Shown here piece by piece: positions 24,658 to 33,645 of a stretch of DNA of 64,000 nucleotides. The translations under genes were made by a program, and so were the position numbers. The stretch's first letter is position 1, and the number at the start of each line of letters is the position of its first letter. Origin of the DNA: Streptomyces sp. NBC_01463 (lineage in GTDB: Bacteria > Actinomycetota > Actinomycetes > Streptomycetales > Streptomycetaceae); contig CP109468.1 in assembly GCA_036227345.1 (NCBI GenBank), positions 4,154,001-4,218,000 on the forward strand, given 5' to 3'. Below the pieces are notes generated by a model. The model had not been told where the DNA came from. It did no database searches and saw only the letters and a list, made by a program, of their open reading frames with translations.

Positions 24658-26382
24658 TCAGCGCCCGAGGGCCCGTTGGGCGTCGTGCAGGTTGGCCGGC
24701 CGGACCGCGCCCGGGGTTCCGTAAGCCTCCAGGCGGGTGTGCAGTTCGCCGGTGAAGTCGGGGACGTCGATCTGGTCGAACTCCGTCACCTCGCTGACGC
24801 CCACGGTCGCGCTGTACGGGGCGAGGCCGTCGATCCGCATCAGGCCGGCCCGGCCGTTGGTGACGCGGATGTTCCAGTGCGTGAAGCGGGCGCCGAACAG
24901 CGGTCCGGCGCTCGCGTCACCGCCGTGCCGCCCGTTGTTGTTCACGGTGATGTCGGTGCGGACGTTGGCGAACGGCATCCCGCGGTGCGAGTCGAACGTG
25001 CCCATCTCCATCACCCCGCGCGACCACACGTTGTGGCTGGACAGGCCCTCGACGTTGATGCCGTGCAGCTGGGTCCCGTCGGGCGCGGGGACGGTGCGCT
25101 GCTCGATGGTGAAGTCCTCGACCAGGTTGTCGTGGCTGCCCTCGCGGCAGTAGTACGGGTGGTGCGAGCCGCGCCCCGCGACCCTCGTGCGGCGCAGGGT
25201 GCAGGCGGAGGCGCCGATGAGGCCGAAGCCGTTGTCGACGTGGCGGACGGTGATGTCTTCGGCCCAGCAGTCGTACGCGCACTGGAACGCGACGCCGTTG
25301 TACCCCTTGTCGAGCAGGTGCTGCGACTGCGGGGTCTCGACCGCTTCGAGCGTGAGCCCTTCGACGCCTGAACCGGTGAGCGGGGTGGCCAGGGTGGTCA
25401 GGCGCGGGTCCCACTCGGGGCGGACGTCGAGCGGGAGGGGCCGCTCCAGGGTGACCTGGCGGCCGTGCACGGCGGTGATGCGGACCGGCCATTCGTAGGG
25501 GACGTACGAGGTCAGCTTCGTCTTGTCGTCCCAGTAGTACGCCTCCGGGCCCGCGCCGCCGCCCGCCATGTGCTCCAGGAGGGTGTGCGCGGAGTCGTCG
25601 GCGAGGCGCAGCAGGACGAGCGCGCCGCGCTTCAGCTTCCGGGCGTCGTCGACGGTGATCGTGCGGTCGCCGAGCCGGGCGGGGGCGACGGTGGTCAGGG
25701 TGCGCCACTCGTCGCGCTTGTTGCCGGTCCACCCCTCGAAGGGCCAGGCCTTCGCCTTGATGGCGTCGGTGAGCGAGGTCCAACGGGCCTCGGGGCAGAG
25801 CCAGATGAGCCCGCCCGCCCAGGACCAGCTGGACTTGTCGCCGCCGTAGCGGCTGCCGTACACGCCGATGAGCTCGGTGAGGTTCTTCGTCGCGTACAGG
25901 GTGGTGCGGCCGCTGCCCGCGCCGCGCACGACGACGTCGCTGTGACCGATGCGGATGACGTCGTCGATGCGGTACGTGCCCTCGGGGATGAGGACCGTGC
26001 CACCGCCGCGCTCTCCGGCAGCGGCGATGGCACGGTTGATCGCGGGGGCGGCGTCGGCGGAGTTGTCCGGCCTCGCGCCGTAGTGCAGGACGTTGGCGGT
26101 GAAGCCGTGGCCGCCCCGGGGGCGGGGCAGGGCGGAGCCGCCGCGGTAGCCGGCCCGGCCGATGAACGGGATCTGCGGGTGGGTGAAGGGCTCCGCGGCG
26201 AACTCCCCCCAGAGCGGGGTGAACCGGGGCCCGCCGCCGGCCGTCGCGGCGGTGGCGGCGCCGTCCGCGGCGAGGGCCGTCCCGCCGCCGAACGTGCCGG
26301 TCGCCGCGGCCGCGGCGACGGCCACCGCGCCGCCGAGCAGTCCACGCCTGCTGATGTCCGCCCTGTTCCCCATGGTCACCAT
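24658..26382 (-). CDS. Tat-exported right-handed beta-helix protein (pectate-lyase_3 type)
   Basis: A 574-residue secreted protein. The twin-arginine signal ISRRGLLGGAVAVAAAA directs folded export. The mature part starts a pectate-lyase-like superhelix at about residue 95 (NVLHYGARPDNSADAAPAINRAI, GGGTVLIPEGTYRID), with later rungs such as EDITVRHVDNGFGLIG, HNVWSRGVMEMG and RTDITVNNNGR. Such proteins bind or cleave polysaccharide. A cluster of aromatic and acidic residues (YYWDDKTK, FDSHRG) may line the active groove. The start at 26382 is preceded by AAAGGCGG; Met at 26373 is an alternative. Substrate unknown. Confidence 0.8.
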   Translation of the reverse strand: MVTMGNRADISRRGLLGGAVAVAAAAATGTFGGGTALAADGAATAATAGGGPRFTPLWGEFAAEPFTHPQIPFIGRAGYRGGSALPRPRGGHGFTANVLHYGARPDNSADAAPAINRAIAAAGERGGGTVLIPEGTYRIDDVIRIGHSDVVVRGAGSGRTTLYATKNLTELIGVYGSRYGGDKSSWSWAGGLIWLCPEARWTSLTDAIKAKAWPFEGWTGNKRDEWRTLTTVAPARLGDRTITVDDARKLKRGALVLLRLADDSAHTLLEHMAGGGAGPEAYYWDDKTKLTSYVPYEWPVRITAVHGRQVTLERPLPLDVRPEWDPRLTTLATPLTGSGVEGLTLEAVETPQSQHLLDKGYNGVAFQCAYDCWAEDITVRHVDNGFGLIGASACTLRRTRVAGRGSHHPYYCREGSHDNLVEDFTIEQRTVPAPDGTQLHGINVEGLSSHNVWSRGVMEMGTFDSHRGMPFANVRTDITVNNNGRHGGDASAGPLFGARFTHWNIRVTNGRAGLMRIDGLAPYSATVGVSEVTEFDQIDVPDFTGELHTRLEAYGTPGAVRPANLHDAQRALGR

Positions 26383-26450
26383 GAGCCCGATCCGCCTTTC
26401 ATGGATGTGAACGACGTTCATGTCCTCGTCGGCGGTGAGCATGCCACGAG

Positions 26451-26484
26451 TCCCCGGCACGGCGAAAGAGCCGTGCACCGGGGA
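26451..26484 (-). terminator. ybjN-side terminator hairpin
   Basis: TCCCCGGCACGGC pairs with GCCGTGCACCGGGG across GAAAGA with a two-base bulge, between the YbjN-type gene and the beta-helix gene. Confidence 0.6.
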
Positions 26485-26527
26485 AATCAGACAGGGGAAC
26501 CGGGCGGGAACCGCCGGGCAATGAGCG

Positions 26528-27136
26528 TCAGTTGGCGGGACGCTGGGTCAGATGCGTGAACGCGTCCAGATTCCGCGTGGACTCGCCGTTCGCCACCCGC
26601 CAGGCGTACTCCTTGCGGATCGCACTGGCGAAACCGAGCTCCAGGAGGGAGTTGAAGGCGCCGTCGGCGGCCTCCAGGACGGCACCCAGCAGCCGGTCCA
26701 GCTCCTCAGGCGTGACCACGGAGAGGGGCAGCTTGCCGACGAGGTAGACGTCCCCGAGCGAGTCGATCGCGTAACTCACCGCGAAGAGCCGGAGGTTGCG
26801 CTCCAGCAGCCAGCGGTGGACCGCCGCGTCGTTCTCGTCGGGGTGGCGGATGACGAAGGCGTTGAGGGAGAGCGCGTGCGCGCCGACGATGAGCGAGCAG
26901 GTGGTGGCGAGCTTGCGGGTGCCGGGCAGCTGGACGACGTAACTGCCGGGCGCGGGGCTCTCCCAGTCGAGTCCGGCGTCCTCGAACGTCGCCTCGATGA
27001 TCCGCAAGACCTGCGCGGCCTGCCCGCCCGCCTCGGCCTGCCCGCCCGCCTCGGCCTGCTCGCCCTGCTCGACAGCCTCGGCCTGCTCGCCCTGCTCGAC
27101 CTGTGTCTTTGCCGCTTCGCCGGGTACGTCAGCCAT
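26528..27136 (-). CDS. YbjN domain protein
   Basis: A 202-residue cytosolic protein. Residues 1-40 are a Glu/Gln/Ala/Gly repeat (EQGEQAEAVEQGEQAEAGG). The rest is a YbjN domain (LRIIEATFEDAGLDW, RNLRLFAVSYAIDSLGDVYLVGKLPLS, ELDRLLGAVLEAAD), structurally like type III secretion chaperones and of unclear role. It lies 62 bp downstream of mshA on the same strand, a pairing seen in other streptomycetes. ATG 27136 is chosen because the upstream part of the long frame lacks YbjN similarity. Confidence 0.85.
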   Translation of the reverse strand: MADVPGEAAKTQVEQGEQAEAVEQGEQAEAGGQAEAGGQAAQVLRIIEATFEDAGLDWESPAPGSYVVQLPGTRKLATTCSLIVGAHALSLNAFVIRHPDENDAAVHRWLLERNLRLFAVSYAIDSLGDVYLVGKLPLSVVTPEELDRLLGAVLEAADGAFNSLLELGFASAIRKEYAWRVANGESTRNLDAFTHLTQRPAN

Positions 27137-27198
27137 GGAACGAGCGTACGTCAGGCACCGGACGCCCGTCCGGCGGGAAGCCTGCGGGCGGGCACCCC

Positions 27199-28563
27199 TC
27201 AGGCGTGGTGCGACCGCGTCCGCCGCCGGTGTTCCTGCATCGCCGCGCCGTACACGTCCGCCGTCGCCGACGCCGCCGTGTCCCAGCCGAAGCGCTGGGC
27301 GTGCTCCGCCGCCGCGCGGCCCATCCGGCCGACCAGCTCGGGCGCCACGGCGAAGCGTTCGAGCGCGCGGGCGTACGCCTGCGGGTCGTGCCCCGGGATC
27401 AGGAAGCCGCTGACCTCGTCGCGCACCGCCACCGGCAGCCCGCCGACGGCCGCGGCGACGACCGGGGTGCCGGCCGCCTGGGCCTCTATGGCGACCAGGC
27501 CGAAGGACTCGCTGTACGAGGGCATGACCAGCACGGACGCGGCCCGGAACCAGTCGGCGAGCTGGTCCTGCCCGACCGGTGGATGGAAGCGCACGACATC
27601 CGCGATCCCGAGCCGGGCGGCCAGCTTCTGCAGCCCCTCCGGCTTGGCGAGGCCGCTGCCGCTGGGGCCGCCGACGACCGGCACGACGATCCGGGAGCGC
27701 AGCGAGGGGTCGCGGTCCAGCAGGACGGCGACGGCGCGCAGCAGCACGTCCGGGGCCTTCAGCGGCTGGATGCGGCCCGCGAAGAGCGGGATCAGGGCGT
27801 CCTGGGGCAGCCCCAGGCGGTCCCGGGCCGCGGCGCGCCCGTCGGCGGGGCGGAAGCGGTCCAGGTTGACGCCGGGATGGACGACGGCGACGGATCCCGG
27901 ATCGGCCTCGTAGAAGCGGACGAGCTCGTCCGCCTCCTCCGCGGTGTTCGCGATCAGCCGGTCGGCCGCGCTGACGATCTGCGTCTCGCCGATGACCCGG
28001 GCGGCGGGTTCGGGGGTGTCGCCCTCGGCGAGCGAGGCGTTCTTGACCTTGGCCATGGTGTGCATGGCGTGGACGAGCGGGACGCCCCAGCGCTGGGCGG
28101 CGAGCCAGCCGACGTGGCCGGAGAGCCAGTAGTGGGAGTGCACCAGGTCGTAGTAGCCGGGGCGCTGGCCGGCCCATGCCTGCATCACGCCGTGCGTGAA
28201 GGCGCAGAGCTGGGCGGGCAGCTCCTCCTTGGCCAGGCCCTCGTACGGGCCCGCGTCGACGTGCCGGACCAGGACGCCGGGCGACAGCTCGACGGCCGGC
28301 GGCAGCGCGCCGGTGGTGGAGCGGGTGAAGATCTCGACCTCGATGTTGATCGCGGCCAGGCGCTTGGCGAGCTCCACGATGTACACGTTCATGCCGCCCG
28401 CGTCGCCCGTCCCCGGCTGGTGCAGCGGGGAGGTGTGCACGGAGAGCATCGCGATCCGGCGCGGCTTGCGGGGGCCGCCCGCGAAGGTGCCGGTGAGACC
28501 GGCGGGGAACCTGAGACGCGGTGCGACGCGGCTGCTGCCGAGCCGAGAGACGTACTGGCTCAC
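27199..28563 (-). CDS. mshA: D-inositol-3-phosphate glycosyltransferase, first mycothiol enzyme
   Basis: A 454-residue GT-B glycosyltransferase (GT4) joining GlcNAc from UDP-GlcNAc to inositol-3-phosphate, the first step of mycothiol synthesis. Diagnostic segments are [21 protein letters not shown] at the N-domain, [42 protein letters not shown] and the nucleotide-binding [16 protein letters not shown] motif. The GTG at 28563 follows GAGGAGGA. A SigR-type promoter lies 90-116 nt upstream, fitting thiol-oxidative-stress control of mycothiol synthesis. Confidence 0.95.
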   Translation of the reverse strand: MSQYVSRLGSSRVAPRLRFPAGLTGTFAGGPRKPRRIAMLSVHTSPLHQPGTGDAGGMNVYIVELAKRLAAINIEVEIFTRSTTGALPPAVELSPGVLVRHVDAGPYEGLAKEELPAQLCAFTHGVMQAWAGQRPGYYDLVHSHYWLSGHVGWLAAQRWGVPLVHAMHTMAKVKNASLAEGDTPEPAARVIGETQIVSAADRLIANTAEEADELVRFYEADPGSVAVVHPGVNLDRFRPADGRAAARDRLGLPQDALIPLFAGRIQPLKAPDVLLRAVAVLLDRDPSLRSRIVVPVVGGPSGSGLAKPEGLQKLAARLGIADVVRFHPPVGQDQLADWFRAASVLVMPSYSESFGLVAIEAQAAGTPVVAAAVGGLPVAVRDEVSGFLIPGHDPQAYARALERFAVAPELVGRMGRAAAEHAQRFGWDTAASATADVYGAAMQEHRRRTRSHHA

Positions 28564-28620
28564 GTCGTCCGGTCCTCCTCGCTCAGGGCACTGGTACCGA
28601 CTTCGTTCAAGGCATGGCAC

Positions 28621-28643
28621 CGAAGGGACACAGGGTCCCTTCG
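28621..28643 (-). promoter_or_regulatory. Perfect hairpin in the mshA leader
   Basis: CGAAGGGAC and GTCCCTTCG pair around a 5-nt loop, 58-80 nt before the mshA start and just downstream of the SigR-type promoter. It would be the first element of the transcript. Confidence 0.5.
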
Positions 28644-28652
28644 AAGGTCTGG

Positions 28653-28679
28653 AACAGCGGAACTCCTCCTTTCATTTCC
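28653..28679 (-). promoter_or_regulatory. SigR-type promoter of mshA
   Basis: On the minus strand GGAAAT is followed after 18 nt by GTT, matching the SigR form GGAAT-N18-GTT. Mycothiol genes are known SigR targets in Streptomyces. Confidence 0.75.
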
Positions 28680-28799
28680 GCTTTGCCAAATCATTACGGT
28701 CGGGCTCCGGCGTGTCGCCGCAACGGCTGCCGCACCCCCGCGACCGCGTCACGGCGGTCCCGGGGCGGGCCGTCCGCCGGGATCGTTACGCTCTGTGTC

Positions 28800-29576
28800 A
28801 TGCGCCCGATCGGCACCGCGACCCGCGGGACCACCAACCCGAACCGGCTGCGCCGCATGGACCGCTGGATCGCCGCCACGCACGGCCCCGCCCTGCGCCG
28901 CGCCGACGCCCCCGTGGCGGTCGACCTCGGGTACGGCGCCGCCCCCTGGACCGCCGTGGAGCTGCTGGAGCGCCTGCGCACCGCCGAACCGCGCACCTCG
29001 GTGGTCGGTATCGAGATCTCCCCCGAGCGGGTCGTGGCGGCGCGTCCGTACGAGCGCGAGGGCCTCACCTTCCGGCACGGCGGCTTCGAGATCCCGCTGC
29101 CGCAGCGGCCCGCCCTGATCCGGGCGGCGAACGTGCTGCGCCAGTACGACGAGGGCGAGGTCGCCGCCGTCTGGCAGCGGCTGTGCGAACGGCTCGCTCC
29201 GGGCGGACTGCTGGTGGAGGGCACCTGCGACGAGATCGGGCGCCGCCACGTCTGGGTGGCGCTGGGCCCGGAGGGCCCCCGTACGGTCACGTTCGCGACC
29301 CGGCTCGGCTCCCTCGGCCGGCCGTCCGACCTCGCCGAGCGGCTGCCCAAGGCGCTGATCCACCGCAATGTGCCGGGCGAGCCCGTCCACGCGTTCCTGC
29401 GCGACTTCGACCGCGCCTGGGCGGCCGCGGCGCCGTACGCCTCGCTGGGCGCCCGGCAGCGCTGGATCACCGCGGTGCGGGCGCTGTCCGGCGACTGGCC
29501 GCTGACGGACGGCGTACGGCGGTGGCGCCAGGGCGAAGTGACGGTGAAATGGGCGGCACTGCGACCCGAGCAGTAG
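28800..29576 (+). CDS. Class I SAM-dependent methyltransferase family protein
   Basis: A 258-residue protein with a Rossmann methyltransferase core: motif I VDLGYGAAPWTAVELLERL, the acidic loop VVGIEISPERV, and ANVLRQYDEGEV, APGGLLVEGTCDE in later motifs. The substrate is unknown. The ATG at 28800 lies 7 nt after TACGCT (28787-28792), so the transcript is probably leaderless. It is divergent from mshA, an arrangement that streptomycetes keep, and there is no proof that it acts in mycothiol metabolism. Confidence 0.8.
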   Translation: MRPIGTATRGTTNPNRLRRMDRWIAATHGPALRRADAPVAVDLGYGAAPWTAVELLERLRTAEPRTSVVGIEISPERVVAARPYEREGLTFRHGGFEIPLPQRPALIRAANVLRQYDEGEVAAVWQRLCERLAPGGLLVEGTCDEIGRRHVWVALGPEGPRTVTFATRLGSLGRPSDLAERLPKALIHRNVPGEPVHAFLRDFDRAWAAAAPYASLGARQRWITAVRALSGDWPLTDGVRRWRQGEVTVKWAALRPEQ

Positions 29577-29817
29577 CCCAACACATGGAGAACGGGGAGG
29601 AATCCCCCTCCAACGGGAACACCGGCCCGGCATCGTTCGTCCCAGAACAGGGAAGCCGGATCACGGGAGCCGGGCCATTGGAGTGACACGAGGGGCGCGG
29701 ACCGGCGGAGATGTGTCTGCCTCTGTTGCTTTTCGGTAGGGCATGGCACGATCTCGTCGGCACCATAAGTTACTGACGGTAAATCAGATTCATGGGATCT
29801 GCTCGGAGGGGGAGTTC

Positions 29818-30879
29818 GTGTACCGACGTCACTGCGCCGCTGCCGCGATGACTCTGGTGTGCGCCATGGCCGTACTGGCCGCGCCGGTCCAGGCTTTCGC
29901 CGCACCCGCCCCTCCCTCGCCGGCTCCCCCCGCCGAGCCGGGGAAGAAGAGCCTCGAAGAGGTGCGCCAGGAGATCGACGGCCTGTACCGGGCGGCGGGA
30001 TCGGCCACGGACGCGTACAACCTCGCCGAGGAGAAGGCCAAGAAGCAGTCGGGCGAGATCGTCAAGCTGGCCCAGGCCATAGTCGAGGGCCAGGCGAAGA
30101 TCGCCGACCTCAAGAGCAGGGCGGGTGCCCAGGCCCGCGAGCAGTACCGCAACGCCGGACTCCCGGCGGGCGCCCAGCTGATGCTCAGCGGCGACCCGCG
30201 GCTCTTCCTGGACGGCGTCAGCCGCGCCCGCCAGGGCCAGCAGGCCACCAAGGGACTGCTGGGTGAACTGAACAGGACCCAGCAGGACCTGGAGACGTAC
30301 ACCCAGGACGCGAGCACCAACTGGACCAAGCTCGAAGCCAATCGCGTCAAGCAGGCCAAGGCCAAGAAGAAGATCAACGAGCAGATCGCGGCGGCGAAGA
30401 AGCTGGAGTCCCGGCTGGAGAAGAAGGAGCGCGCGCGGCTCCTCCAGCTGGAGCAGGAGGCGGAGTACAAGTCGCAGACCGCCTGGCTGAGCTCCGGCGC
30501 CCTGAAGGAGATCAACCGCGAGGCGAGTGCGAGCGGCAAGAAGGCGGTGGCCTTCGCCACCGCCAAGATCGGACTGCCGTACGTGTGGGGGGCCGAGGGC
30601 CCCAAGTCGTACGACTGCTCCGGGCTGACCTCCCAGGCGTGGGCGTCGGCGGGCCGGCCCATCCCGCGCACCTCGCAGGAGCAGTGGGCGCAGCTGCCGC
30701 ACATCGCGATCGAGGACATGCGCCCCGGCGACCTGATCATCTACCACGGCGACGCCAGCCATGTCGGGATGTACATCGGCGACGGCGCGATCGTGCACGC
30801 CCCGCGCCCCGGCCGCAACGTCACGCTCGCCGGTGCGGGCTCGATGGAGATCCTCGGCGTCGTCCGCCCGGACAAGTAG
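29818..30879 (+). CDS. Secreted NlpC/P60 peptidoglycan endopeptidase
   Basis: A 353-residue cell-wall hydrolase that cleaves stem peptides. A signal segment (AMTLVCAMAVLAAPVQAFA) is followed by a coiled coil over about residues 45-240 (EEVRQEIDGLYRAAG, KQAKAKKKINEQIAAAKK). The C-terminal NlpC/P60 domain has the catalytic Cys in SYDCSGLTSQAW, the His in DASHVGMYIGDG, and the third polar residue in IVHAPRPG. This RipA-like layout, with an inhibitory coiled coil, is common in Streptomyces. GTG 29818 follows GGAGGGGGA. A possible MtrA-like repeat (GTTAC-N5-GTAAA, 29768-29783) lies upstream; tentative. Confidence 0.9.
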   Translation: MYRRHCAAAAMTLVCAMAVLAAPVQAFAAPAPPSPAPPAEPGKKSLEEVRQEIDGLYRAAGSATDAYNLAEEKAKKQSGEIVKLAQAIVEGQAKIADLKSRAGAQAREQYRNAGLPAGAQLMLSGDPRLFLDGVSRARQGQQATKGLLGELNRTQQDLETYTQDASTNWTKLEANRVKQAKAKKKINEQIAAAKKLESRLEKKERARLLQLEQEAEYKSQTAWLSSGALKEINREASASGKKAVAFATAKIGLPYVWGAEGPKSYDCSGLTSQAWASAGRPIPRTSQEQWAQLPHIAIEDMRPGDLIIYHGDASHVGMYIGDGAIVHAPRPGRNVTLAGAGSMEILGVVRPDK

Positions 30880-31194
30880 GGCTCCCGGACCCGTCCGTCC
30901 GGACGAGCGGACGCATCCGGGCGCCGACGACTCCTCCCCCGCGGCCACCGGCGTGAGCGGTGCCACTGCGGCCCGGACGGCCGGCGTGACCTTTGTCATG
31001 CCGTCCCGGGCGGCCGCGGACGGCACATCGCGCCGGATCCGTGACCTGACGCGGCTTATGGCGGTGCATATGCCGGAGGCGGAGTGCCGCGCGCCATTCC
31101 GTTCCCGTATCCGGTACCGCTATCGTCCCCGTCTGGCGGGTCGTCGATCGTCGTTCCGCCGCGCCCTCGGGGGGAGGGAAGGAAACCCGAACCG
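30880..31194. other. Intergenic region, weak hairpin only
   Basis: The 315 bp between two plus-strand genes hold a loose hairpin near 30893-30931 that may end the NlpC/P60 transcript, and the ribosome-binding site GGAAGGAAA of the next gene. No open frame has coding character. Confidence 0.4.
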
Positions 31195-32538
31195 ATGCCC
31201 GTACCCGTACCGCAGCAACGTGCCGCTCCCGCTGCGGAGGCCAGCTCCGGCACCGACCTCACCCTCCTGGTGATCGAGGACGACCCGGCGGGCACCTTCA
31301 CCGTCCCGGAGCTCTCCACCGCCGCGGGCACTCGGGTCCGCATCCGCGCCGCCCGCAACCTGACCGAGGCGGGCCGCCTCCTCACCGACGACGTGGACTG
31401 CATCCTGCTGGACCTGGCCCTGCCGACCGGCGCCGAGACACGCGGCGAGCGGGGCACGGAGCCGGACGGTCTCGCCACCCTCAAGCACGTGCTGCGCATC
31501 GCGCCCCGGCACGCCGTCCTCGCGCTCACCGCGGAGGACGACGCCGAGCTGGCCGCCGAGGCGGTACGGGTCGGCGCGCAGGACTACCTCTTCCGCGACG
31601 AGCTCGACGGCAGGCTGCTGAGCCGCGCCATCCGCTACGCCGTCGAACGCAAACGCGCCGACGTCGCCCAGCACCAGCTCACCGAGTCCCGGCTGCGCGC
31701 CCAGGAGAACGCCCGGCTGGAGCGCGGACTGCTGCCCACGCCCCTGCTGGACGGCTCCGATCTGCACTTCGCGGCCCGCTACCGCCCCGGCCGCAGCCGC
31801 GCGCTGCTCGGCGGGGACTTCTACGACACGGTCCGCACACCGGACGGCACGGTCCACGCGATGATCGGCGACGTCTGCGGGCACGGCCCGGACGAGGCGG
31901 CCCTCGGCGTCGAACTGCGCATCGCCTGGCGCGCCCTGACCCTGGCCGGGCTCTGCGGCGACGAACTGCTCTCCACCCTCCAGCAGGTCCTGGAGCACGA
32001 GCGGGAGAGCGAGGAGATCTTCGCGACGCTCTGCACCGTCGACATCGCGCCGGACGGCCGCCGTGCGGGCCTGTGCCTGGCGGGCCACCCCGCACCGCTG
32101 ATCGCCCGGCAGGGACGGGCCGCGCATCTGCTGCCGTACGAGGACGGCGGCCCGGCGCTCGGGCTGCTGCCGCGCGCCCGCTGGCCGCGCCGGCAGGTGG
32201 AGCTCGGCGGCTCCTGGAGCCTGATGATGTACACGGACGGACTGATCGAGGGCCGTGTCGGCAACGGCACCCAGCGCCTGGGCCAGGACGGCATGGTCGC
32301 GATGATCAACCGTCAGCTGTCCGAGGGCCTGACCGGCGAGGACCTGCTGGAAGCGGCGGTGACCCACGTCCGGGAGCTGAACGGCGGCGAACTCACCGAC
32401 GACGTCGCGGTCCTGCTGCTCGACCGCGACCAGGAAGCCGTCCGCCGCCGGGCGCAGCAGTGCGACCGGGGCCGGAGCATCCCGCGCCCCCGCCCCGGAC
32501 AGGTGTCACCCGCGGGTGCTCAACGCCCGCCGTTGTAG
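31195..32538 (+). CDS. Fused receiver and PP2C-type (SpoIIE) phosphatase
   Basis: A 447-residue regulator. Residues 18-150 form a response-regulator receiver (LLVIEDDPAG, CILLDLALP with the acceptor Asp, LALTAEDD), in which the usual conserved Lys is replaced in GAQDYLFRDEL by Arg. A helical linker (AIRYAVERKRADVAQHQL) leads to a PP2C/SpoIIE domain with metal-binding Asp residues in GGDFYDTV, MIGDVCGHGPDEA, MMYTDGLIEGR and LTDDVAVLLL. Such proteins dephosphorylate anti-anti-sigma factors. The basic C-tail overlaps the convergent DUF2516 gene by 19 bp. Confidence 0.9.
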   Translation: MPVPVPQQRAAPAAEASSGTDLTLLVIEDDPAGTFTVPELSTAAGTRVRIRAARNLTEAGRLLTDDVDCILLDLALPTGAETRGERGTEPDGLATLKHVLRIAPRHAVLALTAEDDAELAAEAVRVGAQDYLFRDELDGRLLSRAIRYAVERKRADVAQHQLTESRLRAQENARLERGLLPTPLLDGSDLHFAARYRPGRSRALLGGDFYDTVRTPDGTVHAMIGDVCGHGPDEAALGVELRIAWRALTLAGLCGDELLSTLQQVLEHERESEEIFATLCTVDIAPDGRRAGLCLAGHPAPLIARQGRAAHLLPYEDGGPALGLLPRARWPRRQVELGGSWSLMMYTDGLIEGRVGNGTQRLGQDGMVAMINRQLSEGLTGEDLLEAAVTHVRELNGGELTDDVAVLLLDRDQEAVRRRAQQCDRGRSIPRPRPGQVSPAGAQRPPL

Positions 32539-32852
32539 GGCCCGTACGGACCGTCGCTGCTGGAACCGCCGCGACGCCCGCCGCCGGAGACGGCCTTGAG
32601 CGCGGGCCGCACGTCCACGAAGAACACGATGGACGCGATCAGCCCGGCGATCTGCACGAAGAGGAACGGCACCCAGAGGTTCACCACCACCGCGATGCCG
32701 AGGATGATCAGCCAGAACGACTTCTTCTGCTTGTCCGCGGCACGGTAGGCGTCCTCGCGGGCGACCGCGGCCATGACCAGCGCGACCACGGCGAGGACGA
32801 GCATGGCCGTGTAGATCAGCCCGAGGAACGTGTTGAAGCCTTCGAGCAACAT
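32520..32852 (-). CDS. DUF2516 membrane protein
   Basis: A 110-residue protein with three membrane segments (TFLGLIYTAMLVLAVVALVM, SFWLIILGIAVVVNLWVPFL, IAGLIASIVFFVDVRPAL) and a Gly/Ser/Tyr tail (SSSDGPYGPYNGG). Family DUF2516 has no known function. ATG 32852 is preferred because AGGCGG lies 8 nt upstream; a GTG at 32861 is too close to it. It follows the HbhA-like and Xre genes on the same strand, an order also present in mycobacteria. Confidence 0.85.
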   Translation of the reverse strand: MLLEGFNTFLGLIYTAMLVLAVVALVMAAVAREDAYRAADKQKKSFWLIILGIAVVVNLWVPFLFVQIAGLIASIVFFVDVRPALKAVSGGGRRGGSSSDGPYGPYNGGR

Positions 32853-32973
32853 GATGTGCACCGCCTAGTGAGTGAATGAGCGCCTCGCGGCCAAGGTACC
32901 GGGACAACGACCGGCACACCCCGAAAGGTGCCCGCCCGTCCTCCCGGCACACCTGCCGGGCACCGCGCCGCCG

Positions 32974-33618
32974 CTACTTGGCGGTGGGCGGCGTGGTCTT
33001 CTTGGCCGCGGGCTTGCGGGCGGGCGCCTTCTTGGCGGCGGGCGACGGCTTGGCCTCGGCCTTCACCGTCTTCGCGGCGGGCGCGGGCTTGGCCGGCGCC
33101 GGCTTGGGCGCGGGCTTCGGCGCGGCCTTGGGCTCCGCCTTCACCGTCTCCGGCTTCGACTCCTTGCGCGGCTCGACGACGACGGCGATCTCGACGATCT
33201 CCTCGGCCGTCTCGCCACGCCAGGTCCGCACGGTCTGCTCGCCGCGCTCGGCGACCTTCTCGTACGTCTCCCGGGCCCTGACCGCGTACTCCGCGGCCAC
33301 GCCGACGCTGCGCAGCGCCAGGTCCTGGGCGCTCTCGCCCAGCTTCTTCAGGTCGGTGTCGAACGCCCCGATCACCTCGGTGACCTTGGCCTGCAGGGTG
33401 GCCTGCGCCTCCTTGGCCTGCCCGGCGACCTTCTCCTGGACGGCCTTGGGGTCGGTGTTGCGCACGGCCTCGATGCGCTCCGGCGCGTCGGCCCGCAGCT
33501 GCTCGATCAGGGCCGGAACCTTCCGGGCCTGCTGCACGGCGAGATCGGCCGTACCGGCGGCGAAGTAGAGGGGGGTCGGGTCGGTGAGGGTCTTGCGCAG
33601 GTCATCGGTGATGGCCAT
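32974..33618 (-). CDS. HbhA-like protein with Lys/Ala/Pro-rich tail
   Basis: A 214-residue protein. Residues 1-140 are helical and apolipoprotein-like (DLRKTLTDPTPLYFAAGTADL, KVTEVIGAFDTDLKKLGESAQ). The C-terminal 60 residues are a basic Lys-Ala-Pro repeat, as in the mycobacterial heparin-binding haemagglutinin HbhA, where the tail binds sulfated glycans. In a soil streptomycete a host-adhesion role is unlikely; envelope or DNA binding are alternatives. The gene lies between the Xre and DUF2516 genes. Confidence 0.8.
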   Translation of the reverse strand: MAITDDLRKTLTDPTPLYFAAGTADLAVQQARKVPALIEQLRADAPERIEAVRNTDPKAVQEKVAGQAKEAQATLQAKVTEVIGAFDTDLKKLGESAQDLALRSVGVAAEYAVRARETYEKVAERGEQTVRTWRGETAEEIVEIAVVVEPRKESKPETVKAEPKAAPKPAPKPAPAKPAPAAKTVKAEAKPSPAAKKAPARKPAAKKTTPPTAK

Positions 33619-33645
33619 GACTGTGGTCCTCCCGGATCATCAGAC

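Noticed and set aside
29577..29817. A c-di-AMP (ydaO) riboswitch before the NlpC/P60 gene
   Set aside because: Such riboswitches precede some streptomycete wall hydrolases, but the leader is short and I could not find the conserved core elements.
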